DNA of 64,000 bases from Planotetraspora phitsanulokensis (GTDB taxonomy: Bacteria > Actinomycetota > Actinomycetes > Streptosporangiales > Streptosporangiaceae). The stretch covers positions 62,001 through 126,000 of the forward strand of contig NZ_BOOP01000007.1 of the NCBI RefSeq assembly GCF_016863295.1, given 5' to 3'. The notes beneath the pieces are model-generated. The model was given only the letters and a program-made list of their open reading frames with translations, ran no database searches and had not been told where the DNA came from. Positions 1 through 8,341 of this stretch are shown in pieces. The translations under genes were made by a program, and so were the position numbers. Every line of letters begins with the position of its first letter. Within the stretch, counting starts at the first letter, position 1.

Positions 1-2
1 TG

Positions 3-1079
3 GACCGGCTGTGCTTCCTCGGATTCCTCGGCATGGCCGATCCCGTGCGCCCGACCGCCGCGCGAAGCGTGCAGGGCCTGATGAAGGCGGGCGTCCGGGT
101 GATCATGCTGACCGGCGACCACCCGAGTACGGCCGAGGCCATCGCGGCCGAGATCGACGCCGTCAACGGCCTGCGGGTCATGACGGGCCCCTCGCTCGAC
201 GTGCTCGACGACGAGGAGCTGGTCAAGATCCTTCCTGAGGTGTCGGTGTTCGCGCGGACCACGCCCGCCCACAAGGCCCGCATCGTCGCGGCCCTGCGGC
301 AGTCGGGCAACGTCGTCGCCGTCACCGGGGACGGCGCCAACGACGTGCCCGCGATCCGCCTCGCCGACGTGGGCGTCGCCCTCGGCTCCCGGGCCACGGC
401 GGCGGCCCGGGCCGCCGCCGACATCGTCGTGACCGACGACCGCATCGAGACGATCATCGACGCGATCGTCGAGGGCAGGGCCATGTGGGGCTCGGTCCGC
501 GACGCGCTGGGCATCCTGCTCGGCGGGAACATCGGCGAGATCATCTTCACCGTGGGATCGAGCCTGCTGACCGGCCGCAGCGCTCTGAACGCCCGGCAGC
601 TCCTGCTGGTCAACCTGCTCACGGACATGTTGCCCGCCATGGCGGTCGCCGTACGGCCGCCGAGCGCCGCCAGCCCGGAGAAGGTCCTGGCGGAAGGGCC
701 GGAGAGCTCCCTCGGCACGGCGCTGACCAGGGACATCAACGTGCGCGCCGTGACGACCGCCTCCGCCGCGGGGGCCGCGTGGCTGGCCGCCCGGATGACC
801 GGCACCCGGAGCCGGGCGGACACGGTCGCGCTCGTGGCCCTGGTGTCGGCCCAGCTGCTCAGGACCCTCGGCGCCGGCGGCCGGGACCGCACGGTCACGA
901 TCGCCGCGATCTCCTCGATGGCCGCGCTGATGGTCATCGTGTCGACTCCCGGCGTCAGCCAGTTCTTCGGATCACGCCCGATCGGCCCGTTCGGCTGGGG
1001 AATCGGGCTCGGATCGGCCGCGGCGGCGGGACTGATGGGCGGCACGGTCGAAAAGACGATCGAGAGGATGTATGGCTGA
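3..1079 (+). CDS. Cation-translocating P-type ATPase, C-terminal part (5' end outside window)
   Basis: This is the C-terminal portion of a P-type ATPase; the reading frame is open to the left edge, so the actuator domain and the DKTGT phosphorylation site lie outside the window. Visible are the end of the P domain, with the TGDHPSTA and TGDGAND motifs (the second near nt 325-345, supplying the Mg-binding hinge aspartates), followed by a membrane part rich in Ala, Leu and Gly. The stretch around LGGNIGEIIF and NLLTDMLPAMAVA resembles actinobacterial CtpI-like pumps. Such pumps move a cation across the plasma membrane using ATP; the ion cannot be read from this part. The gene stops just before a possible microprotein and a stress-type CsbD gene. 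Family confidence is high, substrate unknown. Confidence 0.93.
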   Translation, partial: DRLCFLGFLGMADPVRPTAARSVQGLMKAGVRVIMLTGDHPSTAEAIAAEIDAVNGLRVMTGPSLDVLDDEELVKILPEVSVFARTTPAHKARIVAALRQSGNVVAVTGDGANDVPAIRLADVGVALGSRATAAARAAADIVVTDDRIETIIDAIVEGRAMWGSVRDALGILLGGNIGEIIFTVGSSLLTGRSALNARQLLLVNLLTDMLPAMAVAVRPPSAASPEKVLAEGPESSLGTALTRDINVRAVTTASAAGAAWLAARMTGTRSRADTVALVALVSAQLLRTLGAGGRDRTVTIAAISSMAALMVIVSTPGVSQFFGSRPIGPFGWGIGLGSAAAAGLMGGTVEKTIERMYG

Positions 1080-1135
1080 CGACCATCGATCGTTCACCAT
1101 CGGTTAACCAAATATGTACCGATATGGTCAGTTTT

Positions 1136-1309
1136 ATGCGACACTATGCCGTGGAATGCAAGTTTCCAGCCATGAGGTATCTAGTGTCCGAGTTTCTTAG
1201 CGCGATGCTGGCCAGGGCTGTCCTGATGGTGCTGGAGGCGCTGCTCATGCGCCTGATCCAGTCGTTCGTGACGTCCGGCTTCCGTATCAGCTTCCCGCAG
1301 GCGGCCTGA
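1136..1309 (+). CDS. Possible hydrophobic microprotein (57 aa or shorter)
   Basis: A small open frame follows the ATPase. Its central part is a Leu/Met/Ala-rich amphipathic or membrane helix (about residues 18-45) with a few Arg and Glu, and it ends FPQAA. Of the 36 codons from residue 22 to the end, 34 finish in G or C, as in real genes here; the first 20 codons do not, so translation may begin at the internal ATG at 1172 or upstream at 1124 or 1136. No good ribosome site precedes any of them. A perfect 11-bp stem-loop follows 36 bases after the stop. The antisense frame shares the same third codon positions, so the base bias alone does not fix the strand. No family recognised. Confidence 0.4.
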   Translation: MRHYAVECKFPAMRYLVSEFLSAMLARAVLMVLEALLMRLIQSFVTSGFRISFPQAA

Positions 1310-1344
1310 GGCTTCACGCCCCGGCCCCGACCAGAGAGACCCGG

Positions 1345-1372
1345 CCGGGCCTGGATTTCCGTCCAGGCCCGG
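1345..1372. terminator. Perfect 11-bp stem-loop, probable bidirectional terminator
   Basis: Arms CCGGGCCTGGA and TCCAGGCCCGG are exact reverse complements around a 6-base loop. The structure lies between a + strand microprotein candidate and the convergent CsbD-like gene. There is no T-tract, as is usual for actinomycete terminators. Confidence 0.6.
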
Positions 1373-1445
1373 TTCACAGGCGATTCCACCGTCACTCACA
1401 AGTGCGCCCGCCGTCCCGGCCGCGGCCGAGTTCAGATCTTGAATT

Positions 1446-1640
1446 TCAGCTCTTGAACGCGCCCTTGACCTTGCCTGCGGCGTCCTTGATCTTCTCGCCG
1501 GCCTGCTTGGTCCGGCCCTTGCTCTTGTCGGCCCGGCCCTCGGCCTCGAGATCTTCGTGGCCGCTCGCCCGGCCCGCCATCTCCTTGGCCTTTCCCGCGA
1601 CCTCCTGAGCCTTGTTGCGGATCTTGTCCATGACACTCAT
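1446..1640 (-). CDS. CsbD-like stress-response protein
   Basis: A 64-residue, highly charged protein rich in Lys, Ala, Glu and Gly, with the repeated KAQEVAGKAKE and KQAGEKIKDAAGKVKG pattern of the CsbD family (YjbJ in E. coli, CsbD in Bacillus). Members are small, abundant proteins made in the general stress response and stationary phase; their biochemical role is not settled. The ATG is chosen because GGGAGGGA sits 6 bases upstream and the residues before it look non-coding. It diverges from the SPW-repeat membrane protein. A weak GTTT-N12-GGGGAA match upstream could be an alternative (stress) sigma-factor promoter, but this is only suggestive. Confidence 0.88.
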   Translation of the reverse strand: MSVMDKIRNKAQEVAGKAKEMAGRASGHEDLEAEGRADKSKGRTKQAGEKIKDAAGKVKGAFKS

Positions 1641-1774
1641 CGGTCTTCCCTCCCGGTCATGCGGCTGCAGGACCCCCCTTCCCCTGCTCAGCAGCCCAAA
1701 CGCGCCGTGGCGGTCCACCTGAATCCCATGATTCCGTCACAATCTGGATCAAACGGATGAACGGGGCGTAAGAT

Positions 1775-1794
1775 GGATATAAGTGTTTAAATCC
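1775..1794. promoter_or_regulatory. Imperfect inverted repeat in the csbD/SPW divergent region
   Basis: GGATATAA and TTAAATCC form an 8-bp inverted repeat with one mismatch and a 4-base spacer, 27 bases before the SPW gene. It is an A/T island in a GC-rich region and includes a TATAAG that could serve as a -10 box. It may be an operator or simply promoter sequence. Confidence 0.3.
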
Positions 1795-1820
1795 ACGCCT
1801 TCAGAAGGGTGGTGTAACAG

Positions 1821-2348
1821 ATGACGCATAGCACTGACATCGGGACGCATCCCGACATCGTGCAGATGCGTGCGCGGTATGAGGCCGCCGCGGCCAATCC
1901 CGTCGCTCAGGGAGCCGACGGCCTCGCGCTGCTAAGCGGCATGTACCTCGCGCTCTCGCCCTGGATCGTAGGGTTCAGCGACAGGGGTCCGCTCACCGTC
2001 AACAACCTGATCACGGGTCTCGTCGTGACGCTCCTCGCGCTGGGGTACAGCTCGATGTACGGCCGCACCTACGGCATCGCGTGGGTCCTGCCCCTCATCG
2101 GGATCTGGACCATCATCGCTCCCTGGGTAATCCGGGGGGACATGGCATCAGCCAGGACCATCTGGAGCAACGTGGTCGTCGGCGCGATCATCCTGGCCCT
2201 CGGTCTGGCCACCATGCGCTTCGGCATGGCCAAGCACGACCGGACGGGCCGCGGGTTCGGCAAGCCGAGGATGACCGAGCACACGACGTACGGTCAGGAC
2301 CGCACGAACTACGGTCAGGACCGTCCAGGCCCGACCTCTCGGACCTGA
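1821..2348 (+). CDS. SPW-repeat membrane protein
   Basis: A 175-residue membrane protein with four hydrophobic segments between about residues 33 and 138, arranged as two similar halves. Each half has the family's Ser/Ala-Pro-Trp signature (LSPWIVGF near residue 47, IAPWVIRG near 99), which identifies the SPW repeat family. Function is unknown; such proteins are common in actinobacteria. The N terminus (about 30 residues) is soluble. The C-terminal tail is hydrophilic and contains a short duplication, TTYGQDR / TNYGQDR, likely exposed to solvent. The ATG is preceded by AAGGGTGGTG at good spacing. It is divergent from the CsbD-like gene and may share its stress control (inference). Confidence 0.85.
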   Translation: MTHSTDIGTHPDIVQMRARYEAAAANPVAQGADGLALLSGMYLALSPWIVGFSDRGPLTVNNLITGLVVTLLALGYSSMYGRTYGIAWVLPLIGIWTIIAPWVIRGDMASARTIWSNVVVGAIILALGLATMRFGMAKHDRTGRGFGKPRMTEHTTYGQDRTNYGQDRPGPTSRT

Positions 2349-2487
2349 CCCGGTCCGATGACGCCTCTCCGATAGGAGGAGGCATCCGACGTGGGGCATC
2401 CGCAGCCGTCCCGGCTCCGGACGCCCCACGGCCGGTTTGAGGAGCCGTTTCCGGAGCGGTCCTCTCGACTACACGGGCCGCGTCAGA

Positions 2488-4134
2488 TCACGCGGTCACC
2501 CATATCAGCGTCGGCCGGTCGGCGCCGAACGCCCTCATGACCTCGGCTCCCGCTTCCGGCGCGGTCACCCGGACGCCGTGGCAGCCCATGGCCTCGGCCG
2601 CCGCGGCCAGGTCCGCGGGAGGCTGACCGGACGCCCAGGCGGCGTCCGCGGAACCGTCGCCGCCCGCACTCTCCTGACCCCCGGCGACCACCACGGGAAG
2701 CGGCAGATCGAGCGCGGCGGCCGCCGCCAGCTCGGTCAGCGCCGACATCGCCCCCTGCTCGTCCAGCACCGCGACCACCGGTGCGCACGGATCCGCGATC
2801 TTCGCCCCGACCGCCGCCGGAAGTCCGAACCCGGCGGTCGCGTCGCCGTACAGGAACGCGCCGGGGTGGTAGGCGGGCAGGTTGGACAGCACGCCGTACG
2901 TGGAGATCTCCGCCGCGCCCGAGGCGACGACCGCGTCGCGCGGCAGGGCCGCGGCCAGGGCGTCGACGAGTTCGAGCCACTCCGCCCCCTCCGCGCGCGA
3001 CTCGGCCCGCTTCCGCCGGCGCCATTCGTCGCGGATCTGGTCGCGCACCTTGTCGTCGGCCGGGTCCGGCTCGCCGTCGCCGGCGTAAGGGTCGCCGCCC
3101 AGGCGCTCGTCCAGACGCCCGAACAGGCCGCGCAGCGCCTGCGCCGCGTCCGCGACCACGGCCACCTCGGGAACGGCGCCGGTGACGATCTGCGCCGGGT
3201 CGAGGTCGATCCGGGCCAGCCTGCCGTAGAGGGGAAGCGGGCCGTTCCACAGGTCCGAGGGGGCGAGTTCGGTGCCGACGACCAGCACGGCGTCAGCCTG
3301 TTCCACCAGGTCATGGATCGTGCGGAGGTGCGTGCCCGCACCGAGCGCGAGCGGATGGTTGTCCCAGATAACCCCCTTGCCGCCCGCGGTCGTGACCACG
3401 AGCGCGCCGAGCCGTTCGGCCACCGCGCGCAACTCTCCCCCGGCCCCTCGCGCCCCGCCGCCCGCCACGATCACCGGCCGTTCGGCCGCGGAAAGGAGAT
3501 CGGCGGCCGCGTCCAGGTCCTCGTCCCGCGCCGCCGGTACGGCGAGCCGGATCGGAGTGACGGGCGGGGCGGCCCCGAGCGGCTCCGACAGGTCGGCGGG
3601 CACCTCGATGTGCGCGGGCCGGGGACGTCCCGACGTCATCGCCGCGAACGCGCGGGCGACGGCGGCCGGGATCTCCGCCACACTCGCCACCCGGTGGCTA
3701 TGCGCGGTGACGGCGCCCATCGCCGCCGCCTGGGCGCGGATCGCCTGTCCGCCTCCGCAGGACACGAGCAACACCGGCACGGAGTCGCGATACGCCTGGG
3801 CCACCGCGCCCATGGCGTCCAGGGTGGGCGTTCCGGAGGCGAGCAGGCACACGCCCGGCCGGCCGGCGACCCTCGCGTGTCCGTACGCGGCGTGGACCGC
3901 CCCCTGCTCACGCCGCATGCTCACGTGCCGGACGCCGAATCCGTGCAGATGACGGTAGGCGGGGAGCCAGTGCGTCCTCGGGGTGCCGAACACGGTGTCC
4001 ACGCCATGCGCCGCCAGCGCCCGGATCAGCGGCTGTCCCGCCATGGCTCCGTCCGGGCCCACCCGCAAGAGATTGATCTCGATCTCCTCGACGTCCGGCC
4101 GCGCGGCAGGGCGCCGCGAGGCCGCGGACACCAC
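2488..4134 (-). CDS. Thiamine-diphosphate-enzyme family protein (acetolactate synthase/decarboxylase-like), atypical cofactor motif
   Basis: A 548-residue protein with the three-domain layout of ThDP-dependent decarboxylases and synthases: a Pyr domain (about 25-190) with the conserved glutamate in RREQGAVHAAYG, a central Rossmann-like domain (about 210-340) and a PP domain (about 380-548). In the PP domain the usual GDG-X25-NN metal/diphosphate motif reads LDE ... GG: the Asp is kept but the flanking glycines and the Asn pair are lost. Catalysis with ThDP is therefore uncertain. The substrate is unknown. The start could be the GTG used here or an internal ATG about 30 codons later (MAGQPLIRAL), which matches the usual N terminus better. 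It stands alone, followed by DoxX on the same strand. Confidence 0.75.
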   Translation of the reverse strand: MVSAASRRPAARPDVEEIEINLLRVGPDGAMAGQPLIRALAAHGVDTVFGTPRTHWLPAYRHLHGFGVRHVSMRREQGAVHAAYGHARVAGRPGVCLLASGTPTLDAMGAVAQAYRDSVPVLLVSCGGGQAIRAQAAAMGAVTAHSHRVASVAEIPAAVARAFAAMTSGRPRPAHIEVPADLSEPLGAAPPVTPIRLAVPAARDEDLDAAADLLSAAERPVIVAGGGARGAGGELRAVAERLGALVVTTAGGKGVIWDNHPLALGAGTHLRTIHDLVEQADAVLVVGTELAPSDLWNGPLPLYGRLARIDLDPAQIVTGAVPEVAVVADAAQALRGLFGRLDERLGGDPYAGDGEPDPADDKVRDQIRDEWRRRKRAESRAEGAEWLELVDALAAALPRDAVVASGAAEISTYGVLSNLPAYHPGAFLYGDATAGFGLPAAVGAKIADPCAPVVAVLDEQGAMSALTELAAAAALDLPLPVVVAGGQESAGGDGSADAAWASGQPPADLAAAAEAMGCHGVRVTAPEAGAEVMRAFGADRPTLIWVTA

Positions 4135-4261
4135 CGGCGCGGCGCCTTCCTGGGACCTGTGGGACGCCGGAGGACGTCACCATCGGTCTTGATGGGGAGG
4201 GAGGATACGCAACCCCGCGATCACCGCCGCATCCGGGTCCGCCTTCCCGGGAAAGTTGGAG

Positions 4262-4723
4262 CTACAACTCTTGGGACCTCGGCAACGTCGTCCGCTCGCG
4301 GAAGCGCCCGCCCAGTGGAGCCCGGCGCCGCCACAGGCCGTCGACGGCCAGGACCCCGCCGCCGCTGAACGCGATGAGCAGGCACGCTCCCGCGAGCGCC
4401 AGCACGTATTCGTAGCCGCCGTTCTCCGAGCTCAGGCCGTGGGGTCCGTGAACGAAGACGATCGCACCGAACATGTCCATCGCCAGCAACGTCGCGAACA
4501 GCGGCAGCGCCGCGCCGAGGATCAGGGCGGCCCCGCCGACCAGTTCCAGCAGCGCGACCCCGGGGCCGGCGATCCCGGACAGCGGGATGCCCACGTCCTC
4601 GAACATCTGGGCCGTCCGGGCCAGTCCCATGTCGGCGACCTTCATCCAGCCGTGGAAGACGAAGATCACACCGATGATCACCCTGCCGGCGAGCGTCGCT
4701 ACGCTCCGCGCCCGATCGAACAT
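4262..4723 (-). CDS. DoxX family membrane protein
   Basis: A 153-residue integral membrane protein with four predicted helices and the typical DoxX start: a short Arg-rich head, then a helix ending in HGWMK, followed by the loop with GIP...AGPGVALLELVGGAALILG. DoxX/MauE-like proteins are small membrane proteins linked to redox processes such as quinone or thiol metabolism; the exact reaction here is unknown. The ATG is preceded by GGGGGAG six bases upstream. The 156-base gap to the divergent FAD oxidoreductase would hold promoters for both genes. The C-terminal tail of about 20 residues is charged and probably cytoplasmic. Confidence 0.87.
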   Translation of the reverse strand: MFDRARSVATLAGRVIIGVIFVFHGWMKVADMGLARTAQMFEDVGIPLSGIAGPGVALLELVGGAALILGAALPLFATLLAMDMFGAIVFVHGPHGLSSENGGYEYVLALAGACLLIAFSGGGVLAVDGLWRRRAPLGGRFRERTTLPRSQEL

Positions 4724-4879
4724 GACGACTCCCCCGATATCGCGTGTCCCCTGACCGCGGTCCCCCGCTCCGGCGCGGGCACGGCCTGAACCATTCAACG
4801 GGGAAGCGGCGCACGTCCGGGGCGCGCAACGCCGTGAGACGGGCGGACCGCTGACGACGGTCCCTGCGACGATGCGGGT

Positions 4880-5989
4880 ATGCGAACGGACATTTCCATC
4901 GTCGTGGTCGGAAGCGGAATCGTCGGAGCGAGCGCCGCCTACCATCTCAGCCTCGTCGGCGCCGCCGTGACCCTGGTCGACCGTCCGGCCGCCGGAGAGG
5001 CGACCGCGGCGGGCGCGGGCATCCTGTGCCCGTGGGTCGACCACGAGGGCGAGGGCGACTGGTACAGGCTGGCCCTCGACGGCACGCGGTATTACGACCG
5101 CCTGATGGAGTCGCTCGCGGAGGACGGCGAGCACGACGCCGGGCACACGAGGACCGGCGCGCTCCTCGTGGCGGACCGGCCGGACGAACTGGGCGGGCTC
5201 GAGTCGCTTCTGCGGAGCAGGCGGGCGGCGGCGCCCGACATGGGGTCGGTCTCCGCGGTGGACCGGCCCGAGGACCTCTTCCCCCCGCTGCGTCCCGGCC
5301 TGGCCGCGCTGCACATCGAAGGACCCGCCCGCGTCGACGGAAGGGCCGTCCGGGACGCCCTGCTCCGGGCCGCGGCCGGGCGCGGAGCCCGCACGGTCAC
5401 CGGGACCGCGTCGTTCACGGCGTCGGGCGCGCTGCTGGTCGACGGCTCGCCGCTCGCGGCGGACGCCGTCGTCGTGGCGGCAGGGGCGTGGGCCGGCGAG
5501 CTGTGCGGGCCTCTCGGGCTCGAGGTCGCCGTCGGGGCGCGCCGGGGTCAGATCGCGCACACGGAGCTGCCCGGGGCCGACACGTCGGGCTGGCCGATCG
5601 TGCTGCCCCGGCGCGGGCCGTACATGCTGGGCTTCCCCGGCTCGCGCGTGGTGCTCGGAGCCACGGTCGAAGACGCCGGGTTCGACGCCCGGGTGACAGC
5701 CGGGGGCATCGGCGAGGTGCTCGCGACCGGTGTGGAGCTCGCGCCCGGGCTCGCGGCAGCGACGCTCCTCGAGACACGCGTGGGGCTCCGCCCGGTGACG
5801 TCGGACGGCCTGCCCCTCATCGGGCCACTCACCGGCGGCGTCGTGCTGGCCACGGGGCTCAGCGCCTACGGCCTGACCGCCGGGCCGTACGCCGGGCTGC
5901 TCGCGGCGCATCTCGCTTTGGGGGAGGCCACGCCGTCCGACGTGAGCGCGTTCTCACCGCACCGGCCCGTGGCGGATCACGACGGCTGA
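4880..5989 (+). CDS. FAD-dependent amine/amino-acid oxidoreductase (DAO family)
   Basis: A 369-residue flavoenzyme of the D-amino-acid oxidase / glycine oxidase (ThiO, SoxB-like) family. The N terminus carries the FAD Rossmann motif VVVGSGIVGASAAYHL (GxGxxG, about residues 9-24), then ATAAGAGIL typical of DAO proteins, and a C-terminal FAD contact region, RPVTSDGLPLIG, followed by the final GLSAYGLTAGPYAG helix. The family oxidises primary or secondary amines with oxygen, giving an imine and hydrogen peroxide; the amine cannot be predicted. There is no signal peptide, so it is cytoplasmic. No thiamine-synthesis partner genes are nearby, so a ThiO role is not supported. Divergent from DoxX. 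Confidence 0.87.
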   Translation: MRTDISIVVVGSGIVGASAAYHLSLVGAAVTLVDRPAAGEATAAGAGILCPWVDHEGEGDWYRLALDGTRYYDRLMESLAEDGEHDAGHTRTGALLVADRPDELGGLESLLRSRRAAAPDMGSVSAVDRPEDLFPPLRPGLAALHIEGPARVDGRAVRDALLRAAAGRGARTVTGTASFTASGALLVDGSPLAADAVVVAAGAWAGELCGPLGLEVAVGARRGQIAHTELPGADTSGWPIVLPRRGPYMLGFPGSRVVLGATVEDAGFDARVTAGGIGEVLATGVELAPGLAAATLLETRVGLRPVTSDGLPLIGPLTGGVVLATGLSAYGLTAGPYAGLLAAHLALGEATPSDVSAFSPHRPVADHDG

Positions 5990-6103
5990 GACGTCTCCGC
6001 ACCAGGACGCCTCACGGCGGGCGTCTATCCTCGAAACACCCGCGCGTGCCTCCCCGGACGCATCCCATACGGCACGCGCGCGAACCTCCCCAGAGGAAGG
6101 ACC

Positions 6104-7078
6104 GTGCCGATGACAACCCCCGTCGCGAGCCCGGTGGACTTCGCCGCCTACGGCGACTACTCGTTGAAAGCGCCCGTCCGCGAGGACGGCTCGTTCGTAC
6201 GACCCCTGTACCGCTTCCAGGGGCGGATCACCGCGGACGGAGAGAGCGGCTACCGCGCCCAGCCCGGCCGGTACCACCTCTACGTGTCGTACGCCTGCCC
6301 GTGGGCGCACCGGACGATGATCGTGCGGTCCCTGCTGGGCCTGGAGGACGTCGTGAGCCTGTCGGTCGTCGACCCGGTCCGCGACGGCCGCGGCTGGGCC
6401 TTCCGGGAGGGCCCTGGGCACGGGCCGGACGAGCTCAACGGCTTCACCCTGCTCCGCGCGGCCTACGAGGCGACGGAGCCCGGCTACGACGGCCACGTGT
6501 CGGTGCCCGTGTTGTGGGACCGCGAGAGCGGCCGGATCGTCAGCAACAACTTCCCCGACATCACCATCGACCTGGGCACCCAGTTCGCCGAGTGGGCCGA
6601 CCCGGAGGTCGACCTGTACCCGGCCGCGCTGCGCGCCGACATCGACGCCCTCAACGAGCAGGTCTACGCGACCGTCAACAACGGCGTGTACCGCTGCGGC
6701 TTCGCGACGAGCCAGGAGGCGTACGACTCGGCCGTGTCCGCGCTGTTCTCCACCCTCGGAGAGCTGGAGCTGCGCCTGGTCGATCGCCGCTACCTGTTCG
6801 GCGACCGGATCACCGAGGCCGACGTCCGGCTGTGGGTGACGCTGGCCAGGTTCGACAGCGTGTACGTCACCCACTTCAAGGCCAACATCCGCCGCCTGGT
6901 CGACCAGCCCAACCTGTGGCGTTACGCGCGCGACCTCTACCGGCTCCCGGCCTTCGGCGGGACCACCGACTTCGACCACATCAAGCGGCACTACTACGGC
7001 ACCCATCCCGGGATCAACCCGACCCGCGTCGTTCCGGCGGGGCCGATCCTCGACTGGTCCCTACAGCGGTCGCAGTAG
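6104..7078 (+). CDS. Glutathione S-transferase family protein, glutathionyl-hydroquinone reductase-like (Xi class)
   Basis: A 324-residue protein with the thioredoxin-fold domain followed by an all-helical GST C-terminal domain. The active-site motif YACPWAHR (cysteine near residue 65), the NNFPDI element and the C-terminal FGGTTDFDHIKRHYY region match glutathionyl-hydroquinone reductases (YqjG/ECM4). These enzymes use the cysteine to remove glutathione from glutathionyl-hydroquinones. Actinomycetes generally use mycothiol rather than glutathione, so the natural thiol is probably different (inference). The GTG start is preceded by AGAGGAAGG at good spacing; an ATG two codons later is an alternative. 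It lies between a DAO oxidase and a two-component system with no obvious link. Confidence 0.88.
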   Translation: MPMTTPVASPVDFAAYGDYSLKAPVREDGSFVRPLYRFQGRITADGESGYRAQPGRYHLYVSYACPWAHRTMIVRSLLGLEDVVSLSVVDPVRDGRGWAFREGPGHGPDELNGFTLLRAAYEATEPGYDGHVSVPVLWDRESGRIVSNNFPDITIDLGTQFAEWADPEVDLYPAALRADIDALNEQVYATVNNGVYRCGFATSQEAYDSAVSALFSTLGELELRLVDRRYLFGDRITEADVRLWVTLARFDSVYVTHFKANIRRLVDQPNLWRYARDLYRLPAFGGTTDFDHIKRHYYGTHPGINPTRVVPAGPILDWSLQRSQ

Positions 7079-7135
7079 TCGCGGCCGGTACGTGGGGACG
7101 ACGAGCGTGGTGCGGGGCGGCCCTAGCGTGGACGG

Positions 7136-8341
7136 GTGCACCACCTGAGAGCGTCCCTGAAAGAGGCACTGCGGGCGCGGCCGTACATCTTCGACACCGC
7201 CGTGGCCGTCTGCGTGTACGCGGTCATCCTCACGGCGTCGTCCGCCAGGCCCCGCCCGCGGCCGGAGCTGACGCCGGGACTGGCGGTGGCCGCACTGGTG
7301 GTGTGCGGCGCCCTCGCGTTCCGGCGGCGGTGGCCGCTCGGCGTCCTCGCCGTCACCGTGACGGGGACCGTCGTGTACGACGCGGCCACGTCGTCCCAAA
7401 GCCCTCTGATCGTCGTCGCGATGGTGGCCACGCTGTCCACCGCGACACTCGTGCCGCGCAGAACCGCGTGGACCGCGGGCACGGCGGGCGCGCTCGCACT
7501 GGCGGCGAGCCGCGTGTTCACCTCCGGGGAGGCCTGGCTCCATCCCGAGGTCGTCGGGCTGATCGCCTGGATGGGCATGGCGACCGCGGCGGGCGACGCG
7601 CTGCGCAGCCGGCGCGCCTATGTGGCCGCCGTCGAGGAGCGGGCGCGCCGCGCCGAGCAGACCCGGGAGGAAGAAGCCGAGCGCAGGGTGATGGAGGAGC
7701 GTCTGCGCATCGCCAGGGAGCTTCACGACGTGCTCGCGCACCACATCGCCCTCATCAACGTCCAGTCGCAGGTCGCCGCGCACGTGCTCGACGACGAACC
7801 CGACCAGGCGCGCGAGGCGCTCGGCCACATCAGGCTCGCCGGCCGCGCCGCCCTGGAGGAGCTGCGGACCACTGTGGGCCTGCTCCGCCGTCCGGGCAGT
7901 CCGGACGAGCCGCCCGGCGAACTGGTCACCGAGCCGGCGCCTGGGCTGGACCGGCTCGCCGACCTGATCGGCTCGTTCACGGCGGCCGGGCTGGCCGTCG
8001 ACTTCCGGACGGAGGGCGATCCGCGCCCGCTCCCCGCGCCGGTGGAGCTCGCCGCCTTCCGGGTGACGCAGGAGGCGCTGACCAACGTCAGCAAGCACGC
8101 CCCGCGTGCCCGTGCCACCGTTCGGATCGTCTACAGGCCGCGGGATCTCGTGGTGGACGTCGCCGACGACGGAGGCCCGCTCAAGGCGCCCGCCGGCGCC
8201 GGTCACGCGGGCCACGGGCTGGTCGGCATGCGCGAACGCGCCCTGTCCGTGGGCGGGACGTTCACCACCGGCCCGTCGGTGACGGGCGGCTTCCGGGTGC
8301 TGGCCGTGCTCCCCGCGGCCCTGGGGGTGAGCTCGCCGTGA
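7136..8341 (+). CDS. Sensor histidine kinase, NarL/LiaS type (HisKA_3)
   Basis: A 401-residue membrane kinase. Residues about 15-155 contain several hydrophobic helices with very short loops, so the sensing part is mainly intramembrane with no large extracellular domain. A coiled segment rich in Arg and Glu leads to the HisKA_3 phosphoacceptor region RIARELHDVLAHHIA (His near residue 197) and a HATPase domain with N box EALTNVSKH (about 312) and GHGLVGMRER (about 360). It overlaps the response regulator by four bases (GTGA), so the two are translated together as a pair. The nearby RND exporter is a plausible target. The signal is unknown; membrane stress is common for this kinase type. Confidence 0.92.
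   Translation: MHHLRASLKEALRARPYIFDTAVAVCVYAVILTASSARPRPRPELTPGLAVAALVVCGALAFRRRWPLGVLAVTVTGTVVYDAATSSQSPLIVVAMVATLSTATLVPRRTAWTAGTAGALALAASRVFTSGEAWLHPEVVGLIAWMGMATAAGDALRSRRAYVAAVEERARRAEQTREEEAERRVMEERLRIARELHDVLAHHIALINVQSQVAAHVLDDEPDQAREALGHIRLAGRAALEELRTTVGLLRRPGSPDEPPGELVTEPAPGLDRLADLIGSFTAAGLAVDFRTEGDPRPLPAPVELAAFRVTQEALTNVSKHAPRARATVRIVYRPRDLVVDVADDGGPLKAPAGAGHAGHGLVGMRERALSVGGTFTTGPSVTGGFRVLAVLPAALGVSSP

Noticed and set aside
1144-1395. 83-residue minus-strand frame over the microprotein candidate and terminator
   Set aside because: It runs through the 11-bp stem-loop, has no ribosome site and no recognisable pattern; it shares third positions with the + strand frame, so it cannot be excluded completely.
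2437-4368. 643-residue + strand frame opposite the thiamine-diphosphate enzyme
   Set aside because: Shadow of the minus-strand gene; the opposite strand shows clear ThDP-family sequence.
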